Counted from the stretch's first letter, positions 1-8,998 are shown. The stretch: DNA of 64,000 bases from Anaeromyxobacter diazotrophicus (GCF_013340205.1 NZ_BJTG01000013.1:1-64000); one strand, 5' to 3'. Translations and numbers: made by a program. The notes: generated by a model not told the origin, from the letters alone.

Positions 1-269
1 TGACCCGCTCGGCCGCCGCCTGGAAGTGGTCCAGCCACCGGCACTATGCCTACGGCGAGCCGAACGATCTCATCACCGACGCGCCGGAGTACCTGGCGCT
101 CGGCGCGACCGGGCCGCAGCGCCGCAAAAACTACCTGCACCTCTTCGCGCAGCGCTTTCTGAAGCCGCTGCTGGTTCGCCGCTCCGACCTGGTCGAGGCG
201 CCGTTCGTCGGCGAGGCCTCCTGGCTCGCCCGGCGGCTCCTCGCCTGCGGGCTCTCGCCGCCAAGCTGA
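1..269 (+). CDS. REP-associated tyrosine (Y1) transposase, C-terminal part, cut by window edge
   Basis: The open frame enters from the left edge (first full codon at base 3) and stops with TGA at 267-269. The 88 visible residues begin with the WKWSSHRHYAYGE block. That block, followed by an aspartate/alanine-rich segment and Y-L-x-L-G, is typical of the region after the catalytic domain in Y1/RAYT transposases, which are associated with REP palindromes. The HUH and tyrosine catalytic residues would lie outside the window, so activity cannot be judged. Codons such as AAA, TTT and GTT are commoner here than in the neighbours, which fits transfer. Family assignment rests on the short C-terminal signature only. 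Confidence 0.6.
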   Translation, partial: TRSAAAWKWSSHRHYAYGEPNDLITDAPEYLALGATGPQRRKNYLHLFAQRFLKPLLVRRSDLVEAPFVGEASWLARRLLACGLSPPS

Positions 270-575
270 CCACTTCCTCGCTCTTCTGAACAGCGCAGCG
301 CGGCAGCTCTCGGCTCCCGCGAGCTGAAGTGCGCCCGAAGATTACGTCTGCCGGCGCGCGCCGTTCCTCCAACGGCACGATCTACTCATCGAAGGAGCTT
401 CCGCCCGTACCCCGTACGTGCGGCCGGCGGTCCGACAGGGCCTCGAGCAGGCTCTCCCCGAGTCTTCGTACTTCCCTCGTCCGGCATCCATCTGTTCGGT
501 TTGAAGTTTCTCGTCCGGCACCCGCGGTCCGCCCGCGGTCGGCACCCGCGGTCCCCGCGGCCCGCGCGCCCCCCG
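270..575. other. Intergenic spacer without a convincing gene
   Basis: About 300 bases lie between the transposase tail and the stop of the epimerase gene. No frame here has a recognisable protein. The stretch is less GC-rich than its surroundings in places (around 330-370 and 480-510) and carries the short direct repeat listed separately. It may be remnant sequence from the insertion that brought the transposase. Confidence 0.5.
517..560. repeat. Direct repeat of 14 bp near the transposase tail
   Basis: GGCACCCGCGGTCC occurs at 517-530 and again at 541-554, with related CCGCGG blocks between and after. The core CCGCGG is itself palindromic. The position next to a RAYT-type transposase suggests a degenerate REP-like element, but only this local copy is visible. 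Confidence 0.4.
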
Positions 576-1535
576 CTACCCCATCACCCCCCGGATCGTC
601 TCCCGCATCGATCGCGTCGGCGCCCACCCCGCGTCTCGCGCAAACCGGGACCCGTCCACCGCGCACAGGTACTGCAGGTGATCCAGCTCCTCCGGCGGGA
701 AGCTCGTCAGCCGCGCCTCGAACGCGCGGCGCAGGAGCGGGCGGGCCAGGAAGTGGGGCACCGGGATCGCCCGCCGCCCGAGCTCGCGCAGCACGGCCGA
801 GAGCGGCACCTCGCCGGGGCCGGTCACGTTGTAGACGCCGCGCAGGCCGGGGCGGAGCGCCAGCGTCATGGCGCGGCAGGCGTCGTCCTCGTGGATGAGC
901 TGCACCATCGGGTCGAAGCCCATCACGGTGACCGGCCGCTCCAGGCGCAGGTAGTTCGACGGCGCGTTGCGCACCGTCGGCCCCACGATGTGGACCGGGC
1001 GCAGCAGGACGGTCTCGATCTCGGGGTGCTTCCACATGAACGACTGCGCGTACATGTCGAGCTCGATGAGGTCGCGGACGTCCGAGTACCGGTCCGCCGC
1101 CATGAGCGGCATCTCCTCGGTGAGGAAGTTGGAGTTGTCGGGGAGCGGCCCGTAGACGTCGGCGGACGACAGCACCACCACCTTGCGGACGCCGTGCTGG
1201 ACGCACAGCTCGAGGATCTTCTGCGTGCCGACCACGTTGAAGCTGTGCGCCTCCGAGAACGGCATGCGCGGGTCGTGCATGATGCCGAGGTGGATGAGCG
1301 CGTCGACCGGCGCCCGCCGGAAGACCTCCTCCGCCTTGCGCTTGCGCAGGTCGAGCTGGTGGTGCTCGACGTCCTTCGGCCGCTCCGGGAAGGGGCGGCG
1401 GTCGAGGCCGACCAGGCGCGCCTCGCCGTGGAGCAGCCGCGCCAGCGCCTTGCCCAGGTTGCCGGCGATGCCGGTGATGACGACGCGGCCCGGCATGCCG
1501 GGGAAACGGACGGGAGCGGTCGGGCGGCTCGGCAT
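576..1535 (-). CDS. NAD-dependent sugar epimerase/dehydratase family protein (extended SDR)
   Basis: Probable NAD(P)-binding epimerase or reductase of the extended short-chain dehydrogenase family, 319 residues. The Rossmann motif GIAGNLGKALA lies near the N terminus. The strand pair ALIHLGIM and VVLSSADVYG follows, and LRPVHIVGP is the usual substrate-loop region. The canonical YxxxK is not obvious: the Asp-Met-Tyr-Ala-Gln-Ser segment may carry the tyrosine, with the lysine replaced. Activity could therefore differ from sugar epimerisation. The chosen ATG lies 2 bases after the acyltransferase stop; an internal ATG at 1496 starts directly before the Rossmann strand and is an alternative. Last gene of the five-gene minus-strand operon. 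Confidence 0.8.
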   Translation of the reverse strand: MPSRPTAPVRFPGMPGRVVITGIAGNLGKALARLLHGEARLVGLDRRPFPERPKDVEHHQLDLRKRKAEEVFRRAPVDALIHLGIMHDPRMPFSEAHSFNVVGTQKILELCVQHGVRKVVVLSSADVYGPLPDNSNFLTEEMPLMAADRYSDVRDLIELDMYAQSFMWKHPEIETVLLRPVHIVGPTVRNAPSNYLRLERPVTVMGFDPMVQLIHEDDACRAMTLALRPGLRGVYNVTGPGEVPLSAVLRELGRRAIPVPHFLARPLLRRAFEARLTSFPPEELDHLQYLCAVDGSRFARDAGWAPTRSMRETIRGVMG

Positions 1536-1537
1536 GG

Positions 1538-2389
1538 TCACCAGAAGACGTGCTTGCGCGCGGCGAGCCCCTCGGCGAGGAGCCGCTCGATGGCGGACTT
1601 CACGGTGCGGACCTTCTCCTCCAGCACGCCGTCCTCGTCGTCCGGCGAGCCGTGGAAGCGGAGCGGCTCGCCGAAGTGGAGGCGGTAGCGCGCCGGGAGC
1701 GGCAGGCCGAGCGTGGGCGACAGCGGCAAGGACGGCATCGCGAGCAGCCGCGCCACCGACTTGAGGTTGGCGAGCGCCGGGGCCTGCTCCTCCGCGCCGA
1801 CGATCCCCACCGGCAGGATGGGCGCGTCCGCCTCCAGGGCGAGCCGCATGAACCCCACCCCGAAGTCCTGCAGCTGGTACCGGCGGCTGTAGGGCTTGTT
1901 GAGGCCGCGCACGCCCTCGGGGAAGACGAGCAGCGCCTCGTCGGCGGCCAGCAGCCGCCGGCAGTTCTCGGGCGTGCCCACCACCTGCCCGAGCCGCGCG
2001 TAGAAGCTCGAGACGAAGGGCAGGGTGGGGACCCACTTCTCCACCAGCGCCCGCGCCATGCGCGGCGGGTCGAGCTCGACCAGCATGGCCACGCCCAGCA
2101 TGGCCGCGTCGAAGGGGAGCTGGCCGGAGTGGTTCGCGACGACGAGCACCCGCCCCTCGGTCGGGACGCGCTCGACCCCGTGCACCTCGACCCGGAAGTA
2201 CTTCCGGTAGAGCCACAGGAAGGGCGCCAGCGCCGAGACGGCGAAGTCGAGGTCGAGCCCGTACGGGTCGACGCCGTACTCGTTGCGAGGCGGGGTGAGC
2301 TTCTCCAGCCGCTCCCGCGCCCCCGGGCCGCCCAGCTCGAGCGTGAGGGCGCGCAGCCTTTGCCGGAGCGCCGCGCCGAGGTCGCTCAT
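1538..2389 (-). CDS. PlsC-like 1-acyl-glycerol-phosphate/lysophospholipid acyltransferase
   Basis: Membrane-associated acyl-CoA/ACP-dependent acyltransferase of 283 residues. The catalytic block NHSGQLPFD (His at about 87) and the substrate block PEGVRG (about 157-162) are in the order expected for PlsC/LPLAT proteins. The histidine-to-aspartate spacing is six rather than four residues, as in the TMEM68/DAGAT-like branch. A hydrophobic stretch around residues 48-62 precedes the catalytic block. Its place among glycan genes suggests it acylates a glycolipid or sugar-lipid intermediate, which is inference. It starts 12 bases after the deacetylase stop, with a weak GAGG upstream. Confidence 0.82.
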   Translation of the reverse strand: MSDLGAALRQRLRALTLELGGPGARERLEKLTPPRNEYGVDPYGLDLDFAVSALAPFLWLYRKYFRVEVHGVERVPTEGRVLVVANHSGQLPFDAAMLGVAMLVELDPPRMARALVEKWVPTLPFVSSFYARLGQVVGTPENCRRLLAADEALLVFPEGVRGLNKPYSRRYQLQDFGVGFMRLALEADAPILPVGIVGAEEQAPALANLKSVARLLAMPSLPLSPTLGLPLPARYRLHFGEPLRFHGSPDDEDGVLEEKVRTVKSAIERLLAEGLAARKHVFW

Positions 2390-2401
2390 GCCGCCTCTGT
2401 A

Positions 2402-3310
2402 TCACGCGGCGAGCCGCGCCGCCGCTTCCGCCAGCGTGAGCCACTCGCGCTCGCCGAACGAGCGGACGAAGCGCTCAATGCGGCGCAGCTTCTCGGCCGC
2501 CGGGACGCGCAGGTCGCGCTGGCGGGCCGCCAGCGCCGGCGAGGCGTCGGAGGCGTCGAGGAGGTCCACCCCGTGCAGCTCGATCGCGAGCAGCGGCCGC
2601 CGGGCGGCGCCGGCGCGCAGCAGCCGCACCGCCCACGCCGGCAGCGTCGCGACGAAGGTGCCGGTGAGCGGGAACCCGAGCAGCCCGGTCGCCACCGGCA
2701 GCTCGAGCAGCGGGAGCTCGCCTTGCGCGTAGGGCTCGTCGGGGCGGGGCCGGTAAGGCCGGCGCGGCGCCGCCAGCACGCGCGGGCGGTCGAGGATGGC
2801 GCGCGAGGGGCGGGCGCCGAGCGCCAGCGTCCCCAGGACGGCCGCCTTGGCGAGGTAGTAGGGCAGGGCGGGGAAGGTCGAGCTGTCGTAGCGGTAGCCC
2901 TGCGCGGCGAGCGCGCTCACCAGCGGCCCCGACAGCGTGTAGCCGGGCGCGCGGAACCCCACCGGCCGCGCCCCGGTCACCGCCGCGATCGCCGCCGCGC
3001 CGCCCTCCACCTCGGCCGCGATGGCCGCCGCCGGCCGGCGCGACAGGGCGTAGTCGTGCGAGAGGCTGTGGTTCCCGAGCTCGTGGCCGGCCGCCGCGAG
3101 CCGCCGCACCGCCGCCGCGGCGGCCGGGTCGGCCAGGTTCAGTCCGACGCAGAAGGCGGTGCCGCGCAGCCCGAGGCGCGCGCACAGCTCGCCGAAGCGC
3201 TCCACCGCCTTGCCGTAGACGGGATCGTCGCCCGGGGCGCGCTCGGGCAGGCCGTGGATGCGGTGGTAGTGCTCGAGCGCGTCGAGGTCGATGGAGAGGG
3301 ACGCGAGCAA
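2402..3310 (-). CDS. Polysaccharide deacetylase (NodB homology domain)
   Basis: Metal-dependent carbohydrate esterase 4 family protein, 302 residues. Motif 1 is SIDLDA (Asp 8 and 10), motif 2 is HELGNHSLSHD (metal-binding histidines about 81 and 85), and motif 3 is RAPGYT. YRYDSS follows. There is no signal peptide, so it probably acts on a cytoplasmic or membrane-linked sugar rather than on exported peptidoglycan. The start is TTG, placed because the NodB strand begins at once; it lies 6 bases after the glycosyltransferase stop, implying translational coupling. Together with the adjacent GT2 and UGM-like genes it suggests N-deacetylation of a lipid-linked saccharide. Confidence 0.85.
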   Translation of the reverse strand: MLASLSIDLDALEHYHRIHGLPERAPGDDPVYGKAVERFGELCARLGLRGTAFCVGLNLADPAAAAAVRRLAAAGHELGNHSLSHDYALSRRPAAAIAAEVEGGAAAIAAVTGARPVGFRAPGYTLSGPLVSALAAQGYRYDSSTFPALPYYLAKAAVLGTLALGARPSRAILDRPRVLAAPRRPYRPRPDEPYAQGELPLLELPVATGLLGFPLTGTFVATLPAWAVRLLRAGAARRPLLAIELHGVDLLDASDASPALAARQRDLRVPAAEKLRRIERFVRSFGEREWLTLAEAAARLAA

Positions 3311-3316
3311 GGCGCG

Positions 3317-4099
3317 TCAGGACCCGGAGGCGCGCGTGGGCGGCGCCCCGGCCTGGGAGGCGGAGCCGGGGCGCTCGCGGCGCGGCGGCGCCGCCACCCG
3401 CAGCACCCAGAACAGCCTCGCCACCTGCCGGAGCACGTTCGGCACGCGCTTGAAGAGGGCGATGGAGGGCGGCCGCTTCTCGGCGAGCGTGATGGGGATC
3501 TCGACCACCCGCTGCCCCTCCAGCGCCGCCCGCAGCACGAGCTCGCTCGCGAAGACGTCCTTGTCCACCACGCAGCGTGCCGCCGTGGGCGCGATCGCCT
3601 CGCGCAGGAACGCCTTCACGCCGTGCGTGTCGGTGCCCTGGAAGCCGAGCGCCACCCGCAGCAAGGTGTTGTGCACCGCGGTGGCGAGGCGCCGGTAGAA
3701 CGGGCGCTGGTCGTGCGAGCCCGGGGCACGCTTCGAGCCCACCACCATCTCGGCCCCGCCGGCGTCCAGCACCGCCAGCGCGCGGTCGTAGAAGCGCACG
3801 TCGCACAGGTCGATCTCGTCCGCCACGACGTAGTGCCCGCGCGCCTCGAGGATGCCGCGCCGCAGGGCGAGCCCGTAGTTCGGCTCGTCGGAGTGGATGA
3901 AGCGCAGCCGCGGGTGCTCGGCGGCGAGCGCGCCGAGGAGCTCGACCGTGCGGTCCTTCGAGCCGTTCTCGGTGACCAGCACCTCGTAGTCCCAGCCGCG
4001 CTCGTCGAGCCGCGCCATGAGCTCGAGGCACGCCTCGCGCACGATGCCCTCCTCGTCGTAGACGGGGATGACCACCGAGAGCCGGGGAGGAGAGGCCAT
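3317..4099 (-). CDS. Family 2 glycosyltransferase (dolichyl-phosphate-mannose-synthase-like)
   Basis: GT-A fold glycosyltransferase of 260 residues. The N-terminal LSVVIPVYDEEG and VTENGSKDRT blocks bind the nucleotide sugar. The DxD-like position is occupied by ADEIDL, and the acceptor region follows. No C-terminal transmembrane helices are present; the tail is proline/alanine rich. The closest general type is the polyprenyl-phosphate sugar synthase group (DPM1-like). It starts directly after the flavoprotein stop with no spacer, so the two are almost certainly co-transcribed. Confidence 0.85.
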   Translation of the reverse strand: MASPPRLSVVIPVYDEEGIVREACLELMARLDERGWDYEVLVTENGSKDRTVELLGALAAEHPRLRFIHSDEPNYGLALRRGILEARGHYVVADEIDLCDVRFYDRALAVLDAGGAEMVVGSKRAPGSHDQRPFYRRLATAVHNTLLRVALGFQGTDTHGVKAFLREAIAPTAARCVVDKDVFASELVLRAALEGQRVVEIPITLAEKRPPSIALFKRVPNVLRQVARLFWVLRVAAPPRRERPGSASQAGAPPTRASGS

Positions 4100-5398
4100 T
4101 CAGCCCGCCTTTCTCGCGCATTCACGCCCCGCGAGCAAGGCGTCCTCCATGGACGAGTACTCCCACCGACCGTAACGGCCGGCGACCAGGATCCCGCGCT
4201 CCTCCAGCCAGGCGACGATCTCCTGCTTCGCGGGGCCGTAGCGCTCGTCGTAGATGACGTAGGCGTGCGGGATGGCGCGCGCCTCGGCGAAGAGCACGTC
4301 CTCCGGGCCGTTCACGAACCCGAGCTCCGAGAGCGTCTCGACCGCCTGGCGCTCGGCGGTGGGCCCGTCGAGCGGCCGCCCGGCGCTGAACTCCACGTAG
4401 AAGCTGCGGTGGCCCTGGGGCGCGAGGGACGGCACCGCCGCCGAGGCGGAGCCCACGCGGTAGGGCGCGTACCGCTCCTCCGGGAGGTAGACCCACTGGA
4501 AGGGCGGCGCCCCGACGTCGCGGGCGCCGACGTTGACGTACGTGACGGTGGTGGCGCGCAGCGCGGCGGCCGCCTCCAGCACGCGCGGGGGTGCGCCGTG
4601 GCAGAGCCGGGCCAGCTCGGGGAGGGCGATGGTGGCGACGAGCGTCCGCCACCGCAGCTCCTCGCCGGTGGAGAGCCGAGCCGTGCGCGCCGAGGGGTCG
4701 ATCGCGACCGGCTCGACCCCGCACTCCGCCGGCCGCGGCAGCTTCGCGGCGAGCCCGCGCACGAACGCCTCGATGCCGCCCTGCCGGGGGTAGATGAAGC
4801 TCGCGTTGTAGCCGGCGCGGTCGCCCTCGAGCCCCAGCGCGCCGCGCACCACCTGCTCGACGGTCGGGCGCGGCACGAAGCGTCCCATCCACGCGGTGCT
4901 CATCTCGCGCGGGTGGACCGTCCACAGCTTCGCGTTGTACGGGAACATGAAGTTCCGGGCGAAGCCCTCGCCGAGGTGGCGCAGGATGAACTCGGCGAAG
5001 TTCGCGGGCTCGCGCTCGCGCAGCGCCCGCCCCCCTTCGCCGAACTGCGCCTCGATGAAGCCGAGCACGTTCTCCGCCACCACCTCGGGCGGCAGGCCGT
5101 GCGTGTTCACCTGGTACGGGTAGCGGGTGAAGCGCTGGTGGGACCAGATCCCCGCCTTGCGCTCGACCTCGAGCCAGCCCTCCGGCAGCGCCTCCTCCGC
5201 CAGCCGCCGCATGTCGGGGTCGCGGAGGTGCAGCCAGTGCCCGGTGGCGTCGAAGAGGAAGCCGCCGCGCGCGTCGGTCCGGCACAGGCCGCCGACGCGC
5301 TCCGCCCGCTCGACCAGGCGGTAGCTGCCGCGGGCGTGGAGCGCCGCGGAGAGACCGGCCAGGCCGGCGCCGAGGATGAGGACGTCCGTTTCGGGCAT
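4100..5398 (-). CDS. FAD-dependent UDP-galactopyranose-mutase-like / protoporphyrinogen-oxidase-like flavoprotein
   Basis: Flavoprotein of 432 residues with the dinucleotide-binding motif ILGAGLAGLSAA at the N terminus and a C-terminal FAD-contact block AGRYGRWEYSSMEDAL. The middle region, with YNAKLWTVHP and STAWMGRFVPRP, resembles the UDP-galactopyranose mutase and amine-oxidase group found in glycan loci. It probably rearranges or oxidises a sugar nucleotide, but the substrate is unknown. The ATG at 5398 was chosen because it is preceded by AGGA at proper spacing and begins three residues before the Rossmann strand. First gene of the minus-strand operon. Confidence 0.82.
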   Translation of the reverse strand: MPETDVLILGAGLAGLSAALHARGSYRLVERAERVGGLCRTDARGGFLFDATGHWLHLRDPDMRRLAEEALPEGWLEVERKAGIWSHQRFTRYPYQVNTHGLPPEVVAENVLGFIEAQFGEGGRALREREPANFAEFILRHLGEGFARNFMFPYNAKLWTVHPREMSTAWMGRFVPRPTVEQVVRGALGLEGDRAGYNASFIYPRQGGIEAFVRGLAAKLPRPAECGVEPVAIDPSARTARLSTGEELRWRTLVATIALPELARLCHGAPPRVLEAAAALRATTVTYVNVGARDVGAPPFQWVYLPEERYAPYRVGSASAAVPSLAPQGHRSFYVEFSAGRPLDGPTAERQAVETLSELGFVNGPEDVLFAEARAIPHAYVIYDERYGPAKQEIVAWLEERGILVAGRYGRWEYSSMEDALLAGRECARKAG

Positions 5399-5478
5399 GG
5401 TCCTGGTGCGGTTCGTGGGGCTGGGGAGGCCCGAAGCTAGCATGGGCGCGGCCTCGGACGAAACCTTGCTGGGGCGCG

Positions 5479-8400
5479 ATGACGGATGGTACGCTCCTGG
5501 AAAACCTGGGGATTTTCCACGTGCGCGTCGCCTGCCCCGCCTGCCACTCCGAGTACAACATCGACGAGCGCCGGGTCCCTCCGGGGGGGCTCAACGTGCG
5601 CTGCCCCAAGTGCCAGGGCGCCTTCCCCGTCCGGCCACCCCAGGGCGGTACCGCGGCCGTGGCGCTCCCGGGAGCGGTCGCTCCCCGCACCGTGCCGCTC
5701 CCCGCGCCGGGGCCGAGCGCCGCCGCCCAGGCGAGCTCTCCCTTCGAAGCGCCGTTCTCGGCCGCTCCGCCGGAGGCCCCGGCGGCGCCGCGGATGACGG
5801 CGCTGTTCGACTCCCCGTTCGCGGCGCCGTCGCCGCAGCCCGAGCCGGCGCCCGCGGCCGCCGCGGGCCGGCCCGCGCTCGCGTTCGGCGAGGTGGATCT
5901 CGGCGGGGGCGGCTCCGGGCTGGGCAAGGCGGACGAGCCGTTCCCGTTCGACGACGCCGCGCCGGACGCCGTGCCGGACGGCGGCACGCCGGCCGCGTTC
6001 GCCCTTCCGCACGACCCCTTCTCGGCCCCGCCGGACGAGCCCTTCGCGGCGGCGGCCGCCGCCGTCCCCGAGGTGGCCGAGGCCGAGCCGGAGTCCCCGG
6101 CGGTCGGGGCGTTCGCGCCGCCCCCGCCGGCCGAGCCGCCCGCCGGCGGGGACGACCTCGAGATGCTGTTCGACGAGGGCGCCGCCGCCCGCGCCGCCTC
6201 CGCCCCCGCGGCCGCGCCTCCGCAGGTGGCGCCCCCGCCCCCACCCCCTCCGCAGCCCTCCGGCGGCTACCTCGTGCGCCGCCGCTCGGGGAAGGTGTTC
6301 GGGCCATTCGACGAGCCCGCCATCGTGGAGATGCTCGGCAAGGGCGAGCTGCTCGGGAACGAGGACGTCTCGCCGGACGGCGGACAGACGTTCACCGCGC
6401 TCGGGTCGGTGCCTCCCCTGGCGGAGGCGATGCGCCGGTTCATGGGTGGCCCGGCTCCGGCGGCGCCCGCCCCGGCCCGCGCCGCGCCGCGCCTGGCGAA
6501 GGCCGCGGGCGCGCGCGGCTCCGAGCTGGCCGGCAAGCTGCGCGCCTTCGCCGCCGCCCAGCGCCCGCTCCCCTGGATCGCCGGCGCCGCGGCCGTGGCG
6601 CTCCTCGGGCTGGGCGCGGCCACCGCGCTCACGCCGCACGGCGCCTTCTTCTACCGCGACCTGCTCGGCCGGCGTGGCGCGAACGGCCCCGTCCCGAAGC
6701 TCCTCGCCGACGCGCGCGCGAAGCTCGCCGAGGACCGGCTCACGTCCGGCGCCGCCGCCCTCGACCTCGCGCAGCGGGCGCTGGCCACCGAGCCGTCCGA
6801 CCCCGCGGCCCAGGCCGGCCTGGTCTACGTCGCCACGGTGCTGGCGCGCCGCGACGGAGCCCCGCCCCAGGCGCTCGAGCGGGCGCGGGCGCTGCTCCCC
6901 GGGCTCGCCGCGCGCGCGGCCGAGGATCCGCTCGCCGCGGAGGCGGTCGTGTCGGCGGCGCTCCTCGCCGGAGGCCGGCCGCCCGAGGCGGCCTTGCTGC
7001 GGCTGCAGCAGCACCTCGCCAAGGAACCGGCCGACCCGGAGGCGCTGGCGGTGCTGGGCGACGCGGCCCTGGCGCGGCGCGATTTCGCGCAGGCGGCGGC
7101 GCTCTACGGCCGGCTCGACGCGGCGCGCCCCGGGACGGCGCGCGCGAGCCACGCCCTCGGGGTGGTCGCCGCCGCGCGCGGGGACGCCGCCGCGGCCCGC
7201 CCGCGGTTCGAGGCGGCCCTCGCGCGCGACGCCCGCCACCTCGCCTCCTCCGTCGAGCTGGCGCGGCTGGCGCTGGCGCAGGGCGACTACCCCGCCGTGC
7301 GCGAGGCGACGGCGCGCGTGCTCGCGCCGGAGGCCCAGGCCGAGGCGGGGCCGCTCCTGCGGGCGCGGGCGCACCTCCTGGCCGGCGAGGCGATGCAGCG
7401 CGCGCTGGGCGAGGACGTCGAGCGCGGGCTCGCTGCCTCCGAGCAGGAGCTCGAGGCGGCCACCCGTGAGGCGCCGGGCGACGTGGAGGCGCGGCTCGCC
7501 CTGGCGGCGTTCGAGGGCGACCACGGCACGCCGGAGAAGGCCCTCGCGGCGCTGGGGCCGCCCGGGAGCAAGGACCCCCGCCTCGCCGCGGCCCAGGCGA
7601 GGGCGCTGGCGGCGCAGGGGCGCGTGCTCGACGCCGTGACCGCGCTCGACCTCGCGCTCGCCGACGCGGCCGGGGACGCGCGGCTGCTCTTCGCGAAGGG
7701 CCTCGTGCTCTGGCAGAGCGGCAAGCGCCCCGAGGGCGAGAAGCTGTGGGCCGAGGCCACCGCGCGCGATCCGTCGGCGTGGGAGCCGCACCTCGCGCTG
7801 GGCCGGGCGCTCCTCGCCGGCGGCGAGCTCGACCGCGCCGAGAAGGAGCTGGCGCTGGCCCTCGAGAAGGAGCCGCGGCTGGCGGCGTCGCACGCCGCGC
7901 GGGCCGACCTGCTCCTCGCGCGCGGGGACCTGCCCGCCGCCGAGGCGGAGTACCGGCAGGCCCTCGCGCTCGACGCCAGCGGGGCCGCGGCGCTCCTCGG
8001 GCTGGCCCAGGTGGCGGATCGCCGCGGTGAGGCGGCGGCGGCCCGCGCCGGCCTGGAGCGCGCGCTGCGCATCGAGCCGCGGCTGGCGGCGGCGCAGGCG
8101 GCCTACGGCGACCTGCTGTGGCGCGCCGGCGACCGGGCCGGGGCGCGCAAGGCGCTCGCCCAGGCGGCGACGCTCGACTCCCGCGACGCCCGCGCGCGCG
8201 GGCGCCTCGGCGCGGTGGAGCTCGAGCTGGGCGAGGTGGACGCGGCCCTGTCCGATCTGCTCGCCGCGAGCAACCTCGACGTCGGCTCGGCCGAGATCCG
8301 CGGCTGGTACGGCCGGGCGCTGGTGGCGAAGCGCGAGCTGCCGGCGGCGGTCGAGCAGCTGCGCAAGGCGATCGAGCTCGAGCCCGGCCGCGCCGAGCAC

Positions 8401-8955
8401 CAGCTCCAGCTCGGCCAGGCGCTCGAGAAGCAGGGCAACCCGTCGGAGGCGGTGGACGCGTACCGCGCCGCCCAGGCCCTGGCGCCGGACCGCCTCGAGC
8501 CGTACGAGCTCCTGGCCGGGGTCTACGCGGCGCAGAACCGCTGCGCGGAGGCGCTGCCGCTGCTCGAGAAGGGGCTCAAGCTCGCGCCCAAGGAGCAGCG
8601 GCTCCGCGTCGCGGCGGGCGACTGCAAGGCGCGGCTCGGCCACCACGCCGAGGCGGTGGCCCTCTTCCAGCGCGCCCTCCAGGAGGACCCGTCGCAGGTC
8701 GGGCTGTACTACCGGATCGGCGAGGCCGAGCGCGCGGCGGGCCGCTCGCGCGAGGCGCTCCCGTGGTTCGAGCGGGCCGCCCGGGCCGAACCGAAGAACG
8801 CGATGCCGAACTACTACCTGGGCTTCGCCTACAAGGAGCGGGGGCAGCGCGCCCGCGCGGTCGAGGCGTTCCGCGCCTACCTGGCGGCGCGCCCCGACGC
8901 CGACGACCGGGCCGACATCGAGCGCGAGATCGAGGACCTGGGCGGCAAGCCGTAG
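5479..8955 (+). CDS. Zinc-ribbon / GYF-domain / transmembrane / TPR protein
   Basis: Large protein of 1158 residues. It opens with an MJ0042-type zinc ribbon (CPAC ... CPKC), followed by an Ala/Pro-rich linker. A GYF_2 domain follows at about 262-320 (GxxYxVRR ... GPF motif), then one transmembrane helix at about 364-385, then at least 15 tetratricopeptide-like units to the C terminus. The predicted topology puts ribbon and GYF in the cytoplasm and the TPR part in the periplasm. The ribbon-linker-GYF-helix order is that of the N terminus of the Myxococcus gliding protein GltJ/AgmX. The start is ATG 5479; a GTG at 5521 with GGGG nine bases upstream would begin right at the ribbon and is a good alternative. 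Confidence 0.85.
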   Translation: MTDGTLLENLGIFHVRVACPACHSEYNIDERRVPPGGLNVRCPKCQGAFPVRPPQGGTAAVALPGAVAPRTVPLPAPGPSAAAQASSPFEAPFSAAPPEAPAAPRMTALFDSPFAAPSPQPEPAPAAAAGRPALAFGEVDLGGGGSGLGKADEPFPFDDAAPDAVPDGGTPAAFALPHDPFSAPPDEPFAAAAAAVPEVAEAEPESPAVGAFAPPPPAEPPAGGDDLEMLFDEGAAARAASAPAAAPPQVAPPPPPPPQPSGGYLVRRRSGKVFGPFDEPAIVEMLGKGELLGNEDVSPDGGQTFTALGSVPPLAEAMRRFMGGPAPAAPAPARAAPRLAKAAGARGSELAGKLRAFAAAQRPLPWIAGAAAVALLGLGAATALTPHGAFFYRDLLGRRGANGPVPKLLADARAKLAEDRLTSGAAALDLAQRALATEPSDPAAQAGLVYVATVLARRDGAPPQALERARALLPGLAARAAEDPLAAEAVVSAALLAGGRPPEAALLRLQQHLAKEPADPEALAVLGDAALARRDFAQAAALYGRLDAARPGTARASHALGVVAAARGDAAAARPRFEAALARDARHLASSVELARLALAQGDYPAVREATARVLAPEAQAEAGPLLRARAHLLAGEAMQRALGEDVERGLAASEQELEAATREAPGDVEARLALAAFEGDHGTPEKALAALGPPGSKDPRLAAAQARALAAQGRVLDAVTALDLALADAAGDARLLFAKGLVLWQSGKRPEGEKLWAEATARDPSAWEPHLALGRALLAGGELDRAEKELALALEKEPRLAASHAARADLLLARGDLPAAEAEYRQALALDASGAAALLGLAQVADRRGEAAAARAGLERALRIEPRLAAAQAAYGDLLWRAGDRAGARKALAQAATLDSRDARARGRLGAVELELGEVDAALSDLLAASNLDVGSAEIRGWYGRALVAKRELPAAVEQLRKAIELEPGRAEHQLQLGQALEKQGNPSEAVDAYRAAQALAPDRLEPYELLAGVYAAQNRCAEALPLLEKGLKLAPKEQRLRVAAGDCKARLGHHAEAVALFQRALQEDPSQVGLYYRIGEAERAAGRSREALPWFERAARAEPKNAMPNYYLGFAYKERGQRARAVEAFRAYLAARPDADDRADIEREIEDLGGKP

Positions 8956-8998
8956 CGGCCCACCACCGCCTCCGGCGCGCGCTGCGCCCGTTTCGCGG

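Noticed and set aside
1550-5440. Plus-strand open frame of about 1300 codons across the glycan genes
   Set aside because: It is the mirror of five well-supported minus-strand genes; composition is Arg/Gly/Ala/His noise without domains. Long empty frames are normal at this GC content.
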